Below are positions 21,395 to 31,170 of a DNA stretch of 64,000 bases, piece by piece. The notes beneath the pieces are model-generated. The model made no database searches. It was not told where the DNA came from and saw only the letters and a list, made by a program, of their open reading frames with translations. The stretch is from the NCBI GenBank assembly GCA_021772015.1, contig JAETNS010000002.1:62001-126000 (forward strand), written 5' to 3'. Position 1 is the first letter of the stretch, and each line of letters opens with the position of its first letter. Position numbers and translations under genes: made by a program. This DNA is from Prevotellaceae bacterium (GTDB taxonomy: Bacteria > Bacteroidota > Bacteroidia > Bacteroidales > Muribaculaceae).

Positions 21395-21466
21395 GGCTCT
21401 CACAGATAAACGGATTACACAGAAGACCTGATGGTTGCCTGTGTAATCCGTTTATCTGTGAGAGCC
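21395..21466. repeat. Long perfect hairpin, family B copy 2 (bidirectional terminator?)
   Basis: The arms of 28 bp (GGCTCTCACAGATAAACGG... and its exact complement) are separated by 16 nt, and the right arm is followed by TTTAT. It lies midway between the convergent tamL and the secreted-protein gene at 21494. Its loop has diverged from the GCCATCCGG core found in other copies. Confidence 0.8.
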
Positions 21467-21493
21467 TTTATCGGGAATGGGTTCCGGAAGGGG

Positions 21494-24441
21494 TCAGAGG
21501 GCGAGTTTCAGCGAAGCGGCGGTCCCGTCTGACAACTCGATCCGCAGTATGGATATTCCTGCGCCGGGATTCAGAGAGACAGCCTGCGAGCCGTTGCCTT
21601 CTGTGATGCATCTGAGTCCTCCTCGGAGATCATAGGCCATGACGTATTCGATCCCCTTGCCGGAAGTGACTGTCACTGTCTGACCGCACACTTCTACTGT
21701 GAGGGGATTGGTAGTGGCTTTGGCGGCATCTATTCCGGAGATCGTGGGGTAAGTGTACTGGGGGTCCATACAGTCGGGTATTCCGTCGCCGTCAGAGTCT
21801 CCACGGGTGCAAATACCGTAATATTTCTGTGTGTCTGTCACACCGGCGATTCCGCCTATTTCCATGTATACCTCGTCAAAAGGCTTGGTGGGAGTGACAT
21901 ATAACACATTACGGTCTCCGTAACCGGCCACATTTGCGTCGGCCACGCTCCAGTTGGTGAACTCGTCGCCTGTATCTACGCCGGGAGCTTTCGCCGCAAA
22001 GGTAGCGTCAGATGACTGGGAAGTGCGGAGCTTTATCTTTAGCCATGATCCGGCCTTCACTCCGGCGAGATAAGTTTTGTTGTCGACGATTATGCCGACC
22101 TGATGGGAAGGATGGATGGTCTTTCCGAGCTTTACAGAAATGAGCACTGCGTCGCCGACCTGGATGGTGTTTCCCACCGACATGTAGCTGTCAAGGTCAT
22201 TGTCGACGAAGTTGCTTATGTTGTCGACATACTGCCCGACAGACACACCGCCTCCCTGGACAGGTTCTATGGCAGCATGGACGGTGGCGATTTCTCCGTC
22301 ACATCCCAGCAGGGAGCTGCATGAAGAGTCCGCGTCCTCCATGAATGGGTAATATATCTTCAGGTTGCTGAGCGACAGGTCGAGCACGCCGCTTTTCCAG
22401 AGCTGGAATTCATCGAAAGCGATCCCCTCTGGAACGGCGATGGTGTAACGTACCTTCGTGGTCTTGCCGGTTCCGATGACATCGGCAGCTATGACATTTG
22501 ACTCGTCGATGACATGGGAGTATACCGCATTGTCTCCTTTCTGCGCTTTGTTATAGCAACGTATCTGCATGAACTCAAGTATCTTGGCATTGAGTCCATT
22601 GATATGTTCCTCGACCACGAATCCAATGCGTTGGGGCTTGGAGCCGTCTGATATGGGCTGCCCGTCGGCGCGTTTCACTCCGGTGATCCGCACATCGTTG
22701 GCAATGCCGAGGCCGCCGGTGTATTCGGCGTAATTGTCATAGTCGGGGTCAGTGATGTTTTCAAGGTTCGATTTGTCTGAAATCGAAAGCAACGCCCCGC
22801 TTGTCTCGTATACCTCCGATGAGGGCACGTAAGTGGTTCCGGCCACCTCGTTGACGAGAGGAGTGGCGCAGCCTCCGGCCACTGTGCCTCCGACATGGTC
22901 GAACTGGTCATTTTTCACCGTAACGTACTGGAAACAATTCTCGTGTCCTTCCCCTTTGACCTGAGCTTTTACGCGATATTCTCCCTTGACATCGATTCCT
23001 GAGATTTTTCCGTCAGCGCTGATGGTGGCGTTGGAGCCTTCGGGAACGCTTTCAAGGATGAATTCCACCTCATGTCCGAGATTTCGGTTCCACGCCAATG
23101 TGTGTTCCGTGGCCTCCGGGGCGAGGTAGACGTTTGACGACAGGTTGATGGGGCAGTCATGTCTCTGGAAAGGAGGTTCCTGGACATACGCGTAATAGGC
23201 CATAGTGCCTCCCAGATCAAGTCCGACTCCTTTGCCCAGATACAGCTTCGCGCCGGAAAATGCGACAGGTGCGGTCGTCGAGAACAACTGCTCGTTGCCG
23301 AAATCCCCTACTCCGAGCGAGAGGACCCCCGCGTTGATCGTGATATCCTGCAGGTCGTTCCCTGCAGCGTCGTAAAGGGTGATCTTCGAGCCGCTGCCTA
23401 CTGTCAGGTTCAACAGTGACGAAGAGCCTATTTTGAATCCAACCTGGGTTCCGGCGGGGAATACCTCTTCTCCCGGGTGGTCCTTGTCTTCCATGAGAAA
23501 TTCCGCCGACATCCCTCCGATGGAAAGGACAGCGCCTATGAGCGCGCCTTCTTCCGGATCCTCGACGAATTTGTAATAACCGGCTACATTGTCAACCTTG
23601 CTCCCGTTGACGCGGGCTTCCTTCAAGGCGATATTGCGATTGTGGTCTCTGTTGAATTTTGTGATGCCCCCTTCCTTTGTGGTCTGATTGGGCCATGTTC
23701 CTACTTTGTAGTCGCGGTTGATCGTGTATTCCTTCGCGTCACCTATCCAGGCATACTTTATCCGCAGCCCTCCTACTACACTCAGGTCTATGCCGCCCGT
23801 ATCATTCAGTGATATCTCGTCGAAGACTCCGGGAGCTTCAGCGGTGATCATCATGGTGGCATCGCTGCTGCCGGCGATCTGCACCAGCGAGAGGGTCAGC
23901 CCGGAAGCGTTCAGTCCTTCTGATGCCTCGACGATCTTGACCAGTTCACCATCGCGGTAGAAACCGATACCCATCATCTTTATCACGTCGAGCGACAGGA
24001 CGGAAGAGCCGTTGGCGGCCACGATGCAAAAGCCGACTTTGGTCCCTTTGGCATAATAGCTGTTCACATCACGGACAGACACATAAGGTCCTACGCCCAC
24101 ATCGGCCTTGACCCCGTGCTCGAAGAAACCGACATTCTCAAGGTTGTCATCAGTAAGATTCGCAACGTCGGTGGCGGCGTTGGCGACCCCGACAACACTG
24201 ATGAGTTTGTTGACATGGAAACCATTGCCGGTCATCGCACGACGTGTCGGCAGATACCTGACGTTGATCCCGTCGGGGGTGGTTTCGTTGTCGACATTTG
24301 GGTCGGATTGCTGATAGATTGGTTTGCTAATATCGAACCGGTCACCTAATTCTTCACCTTGAAAGATGAGTCCGGCTCCAGAAATTACCCCCCCATTGAT
24401 AAAACGGAAGTTATTCCTGTTAAAAACCTTTTAAAAATCAT
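21494..24441 (-). pseudogene. Large modular secreted protein with frameshift after the signal peptide
   Basis: The main frame encodes 913 residues from an ATG at 24235 but stays open to 24433 without any start. In another frame an ATG at 24441 gives MIFKRFLTGITSVLSMGG and then a stop. Adding one G to the seven-G run (24388-24394) joins the two into a 982-residue protein with a proper signal peptide. The body has repeated beta-rich modules of ~150-200 residues that open with sequences like VANLTDDNLENVGFF, LENITDPDYDNYAEY and ISNFVDNDLDSYMSV. Near the C-terminus is a calcium-binding thrombospondin-3-like DSDGDGIPDCMD, then a sorting-like tail. I do not recognise a named family. It may be a phase-variable surface protein, a recent mutation or a sequencing error. 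Confidence 0.75.
24388..24394 (-). other. Seven-G homopolymer at the frameshift point
   Basis: Seven consecutive C on the plus strand read as seven G in the mRNA. They start at the G of an in-frame ATG in the signal peptide. Eight G would restore the 982-residue frame; seven gives a stop immediately after. The tract is positioned as in slipped-strand phase-variable genes. Confidence 0.8.
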
Positions 24442-24754
24442 TTTAAAACAGTGATAGTTGATAGAATGTAATAAAGACTTATTGAAACGATTAGTTGTAA
24501 AAGGAAGATGCAAAATTACAAAACACAATCCGCGTAGCCGCATGGAGCGTGTTAAATAATATTAACACAAGCCTCTCGACTTGTAGATTGAAGCGTATGG
24601 AAAATCCTTGTAAATGGATCGATTTACGGTTAAACATAGTTAAATATGCAAATAATATGATATTTGTCATATATCGAGGGGTGGAAATTGAGTAATTTTG
24701 CAGTCGGAAAAATAGGTATAGTTTGATAATAATCAGAACATCATAGATTTAACG
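24442..24754. other. Divergent intergenic region with two candidate promoters
   Basis: This AT-rich 313-bp spacer holds a minus-strand -7 box TAATTTTG (24511-24518) about 70 bp before the ATG at 24441, and a plus-strand TAATTTTG (24693-24700) 54 bp before the RND adaptor gene. No clear -33 partner lies at the standard spacing for either. I see no ORF or repeat in it. Confidence 0.5.
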
Positions 24755-25960
24755 ATGAGAAAAATGACCAGCACATTATGCCGTGTCCTGTCTTTGACCG
24801 GCTTTACGGCGGCCATCGTGGCTCTATCCTCCTGCTCCGGCAAGGGGGACCAGGCAGCGCAGATGGCAGCCATGCAGAACCAGACTCCGGAACTCGGGGT
24901 GGTCACAGTCCAGCCCGGCACTTCCGATCTCTCCCATTCCTACGCCGCTACAATAAAAGGTAAGGTCGATGTCGATGTCCGTCCGCTTGTTTCAGGATTC
25001 GTGACGAAAGTCAATGTCGACGAAGGACAGTTTGTCAAGAAAGGGCAACCCCTCTTCACCCTTGACCAGGTGACTTTTCAGGCAGCTGTGGAGCAGGCGC
25101 AGGCCGCCGTCAACTCCGCCCAGACAGCCGTCAACTCCGCCCAGCTGACAGCCGACAACAAGAAACTGCTTTACGACAAGAATATCATCAGCGAGTATGA
25201 GTACCAGCTGGCGATGAACCAGCTCGCCACCGCAAAGAGCCAGCTGGCCACCGCGCAGGCCGCGTTGACCTCGGCCCGCAAGAACCTCAGCTACACGGTG
25301 GTGACCGCTCCAGTCTCAGGCTATGTCGGCTCCATACCTGCCCGTGAGGGCACGCTGGCCTCCCCCTCGATGGTACAGCCGCTGACCACTGTCAGCGACA
25401 ACTCCGAGGTCTATGCCTATTTCTCACTGACAGAGAAGGATATCCTTGAGATGACCCAGGGTGACCGTTCGCTCAACTCGGCCGTCAGCTCTATGCCTGC
25501 CGTGCAGCTCCGCCTCGCCGACGGCACGATCTATCCTCTCGAAGGGAAGGTGGCCACCGTCTCCGGAGTCATCGATTCTTCGACAGGCGCATCAAGCGTC
25601 CGCGCCCGTTTCGCCAATCCCGACGGTGTGCTACGCTCCGGGTCAACCGGCCAGATCCTTATCCCGAATCATGCAGACAATGTGATCCTTATCCCGCAGA
25701 AGGCCACATTCGAGGTCCAGGACCGCCGTTTCGTCTACGTGCTCAACGACTCCAACAAGACTGTCTCCACCCCGATCACCGTCTCCCCGCTTGATGACGG
25801 CCAGAACTTCGTGGTGACTTCGGGTCTCGAGCCCGGACAGCGCGTGGTTGTCGAGGGTGTCGGCACCAAGGTGCGCCCCGACATGGAGATCAAGCCTGTC
25901 GACGCTGCCCAGCAGGCCGCAGCCATGGCTGCTCAGCAGCAAGCCGCCCAGCAGAAATAA
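24755..25960 (+). CDS. RND efflux periplasmic adaptor (membrane fusion protein)
   Basis: The 401-residue lipoprotein has a signal peptide ending LSSC (Cys about residue 28). The order is typical of AcrA/MexA: a split lipoyl domain (VDVDVRPLVSGFVTKVNVDEGQFVKKGQPLF about residues 69-98 and VVTAPVSGYVGSIPAREGTLASP about 182-204) flanking an alpha-hairpin rich in Ala/Gln, then a beta-barrel and a membrane-proximal domain. The C-terminus is a low-complexity Ala/Gln tail (AAQQAAAMAAQQQAAQQK). It would link the inner-membrane pump at 25986 to the outer-membrane channel at 29398. The gap to the pump gene is 25 bp, so the three form an operon. Confidence 0.95.
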   Translation: MRKMTSTLCRVLSLTGFTAAIVALSSCSGKGDQAAQMAAMQNQTPELGVVTVQPGTSDLSHSYAATIKGKVDVDVRPLVSGFVTKVNVDEGQFVKKGQPLFTLDQVTFQAAVEQAQAAVNSAQTAVNSAQLTADNKKLLYDKNIISEYEYQLAMNQLATAKSQLATAQAALTSARKNLSYTVVTAPVSGYVGSIPAREGTLASPSMVQPLTTVSDNSEVYAYFSLTEKDILEMTQGDRSLNSAVSSMPAVQLRLADGTIYPLEGKVATVSGVIDSSTGASSVRARFANPDGVLRSGSTGQILIPNHADNVILIPQKATFEVQDRRFVYVLNDSNKTVSTPITVSPLDDGQNFVVTSGLEPGQRVVVEGVGTKVRPDMEIKPVDAAQQAAAMAAQQQAAQQK

Positions 25961-25985
25961 TTAAAGAATCACCAATCATCAGAAA

Positions 25986-28900
25986 ATGAAGCTTGACACC
26001 TTTATAAACCGGCCGGTGCTGTCGACGGTGATATCCATCTTCATCGTCCTGCTCGGTTTGATCGGCTTGTCGTCGCTGCCTATCACGCAGTATCCCGACA
26101 TCGCTCCGCCGACCATCTCGGTTTCGACAACTTACAGCGGCGCGAATGCCCAGGCCGTGCTAAACTCTGTGATCGCCCCTCTCGAGGAGTCGATCAACGG
26201 AGCCGAGGGCATGACATACATTGAATCAACCGCCACCAACACAGGTTCGGCGACTATCAACGTCCATTTCGAGCAGGGTTTCGATCCTGACATGGCCGCT
26301 GTCGATGTGCAGAACCGTGTGGCCAAGGCCCAGAACCTCCTCCCCGCCGAAGTTACCCAGGTCGGCGTGCTGACCCAGAAACGCCAGTCGTCGATGCTTG
26401 TCGGCGTCGCCTTGTATTCGACAAGCGACGCGTATGACGGCGAGTTTCTCGACAACTATATGAAGATCAACGTCATCCCGGTATTGCAGCGCGTCAAGGG
26501 TGTCGGCGACGTGATGTCGTTCGGCGGTGACTACTCGATGCGTATCTGGATCAAGCCGGAGGTGATGGCCCAGTATGGCCTTACCCCCAATGACGTTGCG
26601 GCCGCCCTGAAAGACCAGAATGTCGAGGCTGCCCCCGGCTCGTTCGGCGCGCAGGGCAACCAGTCGTTCCAGTACACGCTGAAATACCGAGGACGTTACG
26701 AGACCCCGGAGGAATTCGACAATATCGTGATCCGTGCAAACCAGGACGGTACGATCCTGCGCCTGAAGGATGTGGCCGACGTGGAGCTTGGCAAGGTGAC
26801 CTATGACTACTCCTCGTCGCTCAACGGATATCCCGGCACAATGGCGATCGTCTTCCAGACCGCCGGTTCCAACGCCACGGAGATCATCAACGACTGTCTG
26901 GCGCAGGTTGACAACCTGACCAAGGATCTCCCCGACGGGTTGCACTTCGCTATCCCGATGAACAACAACGACTTCCTTTACGCTTCGATCTCGAAGGTCA
27001 TCCATACCCTCATAGAGGCGTTCATCCTTGTGTTCTTCGTGGTGTATGTATTCCTGGGCGACATCCGTTCGACACTTATCCCCGCCATCGCCATACCTGT
27101 GGCCTTGGTCGGAACCTTCTTCGTCTTGAAGCTCATCGGCTTCTCGCTCAACCTTATCACCCTTTCGGCTCTCGTGCTTGCGATCGCGATTGTGGTCGAC
27201 GACGCGATAGTGGTGGTCGAGGCGGTCCATGCCAAGCTTGACGCGGGCTATCAGAGCGCGCGCAAGGCTTCGATCGACGCGATGAGCGAGATCGGCACCG
27301 CCATCATCTCTATCACGCTGGTCATGATGCTTGTGTTCATCCCCGTGTCGTTCATGCCCGGTACCGCCGGTATCTTCTATCAGCAGTTCGGTCTGACGAT
27401 GGCCATCGCCATCGGTTTCTCGGCCTTGAACGCATTGACCCTCTCACCGGCCCTCTGCGCCGTGTTCCTCAAGCCCCACAAGGCTGACGGAAGCCACGCT
27501 CCGTTGAAAGAGCGTCTTGCCGATGCTTACTCCGCTGCCGGAGAGGCTGTCGCCGCCAAGGTGAAGGGCAACTGGGAGACTGTCTGGCTGCCTCTTGTGA
27601 CACTCGCCCTCCTTGTCGCCACGATCACATTCATGGTGCTCGGATGGTTTGACTTCGAGAACATCTTCAAGAGCATCATCGCCGTCATCTGCGCCGTCCT
27701 GACTGTCTGGGGGCTCTTCACCCAGTCGTTCAAGAACGCGTTCGAGGCGCTTTACGAGAAGACTCTCAGCGGTTACCGCAAGGTCGTCAAGTTCTTTGTC
27801 GGCCACAAGGTGACATCTTTCATCACTGTCGGTGTGGCAGTCGTCGTGCTTGTGCTGCTGATGCGTTCGACCCCCTCCGCACTTGTGCCCAACGAGGACA
27901 CCGGTACATTCTTCGTGATGGTCGACATGCCCCCGGGTACATCACAGGAGCGCACCCAGGAGGTGCTGCAGAAGGTCGACATGGCCTTGTCGCAGATTCC
28001 CGCTGTCGAATACCGCCAGATGATCGACGGTTACTCCTTCATCGCCGGCGCAGGCCCGACTTACGGTACATTCATCGTCAAGCTCAAGGACTGGTCGCTG
28101 CGTGACAAGAAGACAGAGAATGTAGACGCGATCATAGGCATGGTCTACGGCATGACCGGCAAGCTTGTCAAGGATGGCCGTGTGATCGCCTTCGCGCCTC
28201 CTATGATCACGGGTTACTCCGTGACCAACGGTTTCGAGCTGAAGATGCAGGACAAGACCGGCGGCGACATCAACGACTTCTTCGCCATCGTGCAGGGATT
28301 CCTCGCCCAGCTCAACGCCCAGCCGGAGATCCAGATGGCATACACCACCTTCAACCCGACTTTCCCCCAGTATAAGATCGACATCGACGCGGCCAAGGCC
28401 CAGCAGGCCGGATTGTCGACCTCCGCGATACTTTCGACCTTGCAGGGGTATTTCGGATCGATGTATGTCTCCAACTTCAACCGTTTCGGAAAGATCTACC
28501 GTGTGATGATGCAGGCCCCGCCTGAGTCACGTGTCTCGATGGAGTCGCTGAAGAACATCAAGGTCAAGTCTGCCTCCGGCAAGATGGCCTCTCTGGAGAA
28601 CTTCGTGACATTGCAGAAGGTCTACGGCCCTGACCTGCTCAACCGATTCAACCTCTTCCAGTCTATCTCCGTGACAGGTAACCCCGCAGAGGGATATTCA
28701 TCCGGCCAGGCCCTGGCGGCGATCGAGCGCGTGGCAGCCGAGACTCTTCCCGCAGGTTACGGTTACGAGTATTCGGGTATGACCCGTGAGGAAGGCACCG
28801 GATCGTCCAACACGACCGCGATCATCTTCGCCCTCTGTCTGCTGTTCGTCTATCTGCTGCTGTCGGCCCAGTACGAGAGCTACATCATCCCCTGGGCGGT

Positions 28901-29372
28901 TATCCTCTCGATTCCGTTCGGTCTGATGGGTTCGTTCATCTTCGCCAAGATCTTCGACATCACCAACAATATCTACCTGCAGATCTCGCTGATCATGCTT
29001 ATCGGTCTGTTGGCCAAGAACGCCATCCTTATCGTCGAGTTCGCCCTTGAGCGCCGCCGTACGGGTATGTCGGTCATCAACGCCGCTGTCGCCGGAGCCG
29101 CCGCCCGTCTGCGCCCGATCCTGATGACCTCGCTGGCCCTGATCATCGGTCTTCTGCCGATGATGTTCGCCTCGGGAGTCGGTGCCAATGGTAACCGCGC
29201 CCTCGGTGTGGGTTCGATCGGAGGTATGCTCATCGGTATGATCCTGCAGATCTTCTTCGTCCCGGCCCTGTTCGTGATCTTCCAGCTGATCCAGGAGAAG
29301 ATAACCCCGATCAAGTGGAAAGACACCAACAACGAGGGTGTCGAGAGCGAGATCGAGCAGTATGCCCGCTGA
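25986..29372 (+). CDS. RND-family multidrug efflux pump (HAE1/AcrB type)
   Basis: The inner-membrane proton-driven exporter is the central part of the tripartite pump. It begins MKLDTFINRPVLSTVISI, the standard start, and contains LVLAIAIVVDDAIVVVEAV in TM4 with the paired Asp of the proton relay. The TM10 Lys-type segment is GLLAKNAILIVEFALE. At 1128 residues it is about 80 longer than AcrB. The excess falls at about residues 500-575, between LKPHK at the end of TM6 and the amphipathic helix. It contains two extra hydrophobic helices (WLPLVTLALLVATITFMVLGW and SIIAVICAVLTVWGLF). Substrates cannot be inferred, but antibiotics or bile acids are plausible for a gut organism. Confidence 0.95.
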   Translation: MKLDTFINRPVLSTVISIFIVLLGLIGLSSLPITQYPDIAPPTISVSTTYSGANAQAVLNSVIAPLEESINGAEGMTYIESTATNTGSATINVHFEQGFDPDMAAVDVQNRVAKAQNLLPAEVTQVGVLTQKRQSSMLVGVALYSTSDAYDGEFLDNYMKINVIPVLQRVKGVGDVMSFGGDYSMRIWIKPEVMAQYGLTPNDVAAALKDQNVEAAPGSFGAQGNQSFQYTLKYRGRYETPEEFDNIVIRANQDGTILRLKDVADVELGKVTYDYSSSLNGYPGTMAIVFQTAGSNATEIINDCLAQVDNLTKDLPDGLHFAIPMNNNDFLYASISKVIHTLIEAFILVFFVVYVFLGDIRSTLIPAIAIPVALVGTFFVLKLIGFSLNLITLSALVLAIAIVVDDAIVVVEAVHAKLDAGYQSARKASIDAMSEIGTAIISITLVMMLVFIPVSFMPGTAGIFYQQFGLTMAIAIGFSALNALTLSPALCAVFLKPHKADGSHAPLKERLADAYSAAGEAVAAKVKGNWETVWLPLVTLALLVATITFMVLGWFDFENIFKSIIAVICAVLTVWGLFTQSFKNAFEALYEKTLSGYRKVVKFFVGHKVTSFITVGVAVVVLVLLMRSTPSALVPNEDTGTFFVMVDMPPGTSQERTQEVLQKVDMALSQIPAVEYRQMIDGYSFIAGAGPTYGTFIVKLKDWSLRDKKTENVDAIIGMVYGMTGKLVKDGRVIAFAPPMITGYSVTNGFELKMQDKTGGDINDFFAIVQGFLAQLNAQPEIQMAYTTFNPTFPQYKIDIDAAKAQQAGLSTSAILSTLQGYFGSMYVSNFNRFGKIYRVMMQAPPESRVSMESLKNIKVKSASGKMASLENFVTLQKVYGPDLLNRFNLFQSISVTGNPAEGYSSGQALAAIERVAAETLPAGYGYEYSGMTREEGTGSSNTTAIIFALCLLFVYLLLSAQYESYIIPWAVILSIPFGLMGSFIFAKIFDITNNIYLQISLIMLIGLLAKNAILIVEFALERRRTGMSVINAAVAGAAARLRPILMTSLALIIGLLPMMFASGVGANGNRALGVGSIGGMLIGMILQIFFVPALFVIFQLIQEKITPIKWKDTNNEGVESEIEQYAR

Positions 29373-29397
29373 TTTTATAAACATAACATCAAGAAGA

Positions 29398-30786
29398 ATG
29401 AAATTCAGACATATAATATTGACGGCAGCTGTCGGTGTGGCTGTGGCCGGACTTACCTCCTGCCATATCTACAAGAAGTTCGAGATGCCCCAGGATGATC
29501 CCGTGACGAAGGAGTACTCCGAGGTTGTCAAGACCGAGGCCGACTCGGCCGCTTTCGGAAACCTCTCATGGCAGCAGGTCTTCACCGATCCCGTTCTCGC
29601 CGACCTGATTCAGCGCGCCCTTGACAACAATGTCAACCTTGAGAACGCCCGGCTGAATGTCGAGGTGGCCAAGGCCAATGTGCTTGGCGCGCGTCTAAGC
29701 TATCTTCCCGCTGTCGCTCTCAATTTCAACGGCGCAGGCTCCAAGTACAAGGTGCCTGGTTCGGAGATGACCTGGACTTATCAGCTTCCGATGGCTATCA
29801 GCTGGGAGGTCGATGTCTTCGGAAAGACCCTCAACCGCAAGCGCGGCGCGGAAGCTGCCTTGGCTCTCCAGAAGGATTACGAGCAGGCTGTCCGTTCCCA
29901 GATCATAGGGGGAGTTGCCTCTTGTTATTACACCATCGCTGTGGTGCAGGCCCAGCTCAACCTCTCGCGCCAGACCGCCGAGCTGTGGAAACAGAGCGTG
30001 CAGACCATGCGCGATTTCAAGGAGGCAGGGCGTGTGACCCAGGCTGCTGTCGTGCAGAGCGAGGCCCAGTATTATCAGATCCTGGCTTCCATCACCGACC
30101 TTGAGACAGCTCTCGACAAGGCCAACAACTCCATGTCGCTGTTGCTCAACGTGCAGCCACAGACATGGACCGTTTCTCCCGATGCCCGCCTGGGCAACCC
30201 GCAGGTGCTGCGCGACGGTATCCCGATGCGCGAACTGGCCATGCGTCCCGATGTCCGCATAGCCGAGCAGCAACTTGCCGCCGCCTACTACTCGACCAAC
30301 TCCGCGCGTGCCGCTTTCTATCCCTCGCTGACGATCTCCTCCAACGGAGGCTTCACCAACCTTGTCGGCTCTCTGATCACCAACCCCGGGAAATGGTTTA
30401 TCCAGCTCGCCGGCCAACTGACAGCCCCCCTCTTCTCGCGGGGAGCCAACATCGCCGCCCTCAAAGGGGCGAAGGCCCAGCAGGAGCAGGCGTTGAACAA
30501 CTTCAAGTACGCCCTTCTCAACGCTACCGCCGAGGTCAACGACTACCTTGTGGCCTATGACAACCTCAACCGTAAGGCGGAGTTGCTGACCCTGCAGACC
30601 GGGAGCCTCACCCAGGCTGTCGAGATGACCAATCTGCTGCTGGCTTATGACGGCAAGACCACATACCTTGAGGTCCTCAACGCCCAATCATCGCTTCTGT
30701 CAGCCCAGATGAGCGCTCTTTCGACCGAACTGGAGCGCGACCAGACCATCATCAGCCTCTATCAGGCTCTTGGCGGAGGCCGCTGA
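29398..30786 (+). CDS. TolC/OprM-like outer-membrane efflux channel lipoprotein
   Basis: From the ATG at 29398 (MKFRHIILTAAVGV) the product is 462 residues, the usual size for NodT-type outer-membrane factors. The lipobox LTSC is near residue 22. Two OEP repeats follow: NNVNLENARLNVEVAKANVLGARLSYLPAV in the first half and MRPDVRIAEQQLAAAYYSTNSARAAFYPSLTIS in the second, a pair of homologous coiled-coil/strand units. It would trimerise to form the exit duct for the RND pump. The gene starts 25 bp after the pump stop codon. An ATG at 29338 inside the pump gene would give no proper signal peptide and is rejected. A strong terminator follows. Confidence 0.95.
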   Translation: MKFRHIILTAAVGVAVAGLTSCHIYKKFEMPQDDPVTKEYSEVVKTEADSAAFGNLSWQQVFTDPVLADLIQRALDNNVNLENARLNVEVAKANVLGARLSYLPAVALNFNGAGSKYKVPGSEMTWTYQLPMAISWEVDVFGKTLNRKRGAEAALALQKDYEQAVRSQIIGGVASCYYTIAVVQAQLNLSRQTAELWKQSVQTMRDFKEAGRVTQAAVVQSEAQYYQILASITDLETALDKANNSMSLLLNVQPQTWTVSPDARLGNPQVLRDGIPMRELAMRPDVRIAEQQLAAAYYSTNSARAAFYPSLTISSNGGFTNLVGSLITNPGKWFIQLAGQLTAPLFSRGANIAALKGAKAQQEQALNNFKYALLNATAEVNDYLVAYDNLNRKAELLTLQTGSLTQAVEMTNLLLAYDGKTTYLEVLNAQSSLLSAQMSALSTELERDQTIISLYQALGGGR

Positions 30787-30836
30787 GCATGACTTTGCCG
30801 TAATACCGCGACCCTAAAAATTGTTCTTTGTAATAA

Positions 30837-30890
30837 AGCCGTCCGGCTGATCTTCTCCAATTGTGGAGAGTCCTCCGGACGGCTCTTTTT
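30837..30890 (+). terminator. Rho-independent terminator of the efflux operon
   Basis: AGCCGTCCGG (30837-30846) pairs with CCGGACGGCT (30875-30884), with an inner TCTCC/GGAGA stem, followed by CTTTTT. It lies 50 bp after the channel gene. The stem GCCGTCCGGCTG resembles the GCCATCCGG core of the intergenic repeats. Confidence 0.85.
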
Positions 30891-30919
30891 AAACATTGTT
30901 GTAAAATATGTGCTTATAG

Positions 30920-30950
30920 TTTGGAAAAATAAAAATTATTGGTACATTTG
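30920..30950 (+). promoter_or_regulatory. Promoter for the LpxA-type gene
   Basis: TTTG (30920-30923) and TACATTTG (30943-30950) are 19 bp apart, an excellent consensus match. The predicted start near 30957 gives a leader of about 210 nt before the ATG at 31171, long for this window. Confidence 0.75.
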
Positions 30951-31170
30951 TCAGCAACAACAATCTATTGAGATAGAGAAGTCATTTAAACTTTTTCTTA
31001 AACTTATTCTTCTTTGCGCTGTTTGCCTCTTTTTAGCCATTTTTACCCTCATTTTCGGTCGCGATGCCCGAATCGCTCTCCTCAAATTCGGATAAAACTG
31101 ACTAAAAACAGTCTAAAAATCGCTGTGAAGAAAAAGTCTAAATGACTTCAGAACTAAAAAATCTTACACC
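30951..31170 (+). other. Long AT-rich leader before the LpxA-type gene
   Basis: The leader has an open stretch that would encode a hydrophobic peptide (FLKLILLCAVCLFLAIFTLIF) ending at 31095. The only ATG of that frame (30910) lies upstream of the promoter, so translation would need a non-standard start. No clear riboswitch is recognised. A small membrane peptide, an upstream regulatory ORF or plain leader are all possible. Confidence 0.35.

Noticed and set aside
24235-24433. Gene start at 24235 as the true N-terminus of the secreted protein
   Set aside because: The frame continues upstream with protein-like sequence and joins a signal peptide across the G tract; a start at 24235 would leave an extracellular protein without a signal.
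30910-31095. A 61-codon hydrophobic ORF before the LpxA-type gene
   Set aside because: Its only ATG lies upstream of the predicted promoter, so it would not be on the transcript; kept only as a leader observation.
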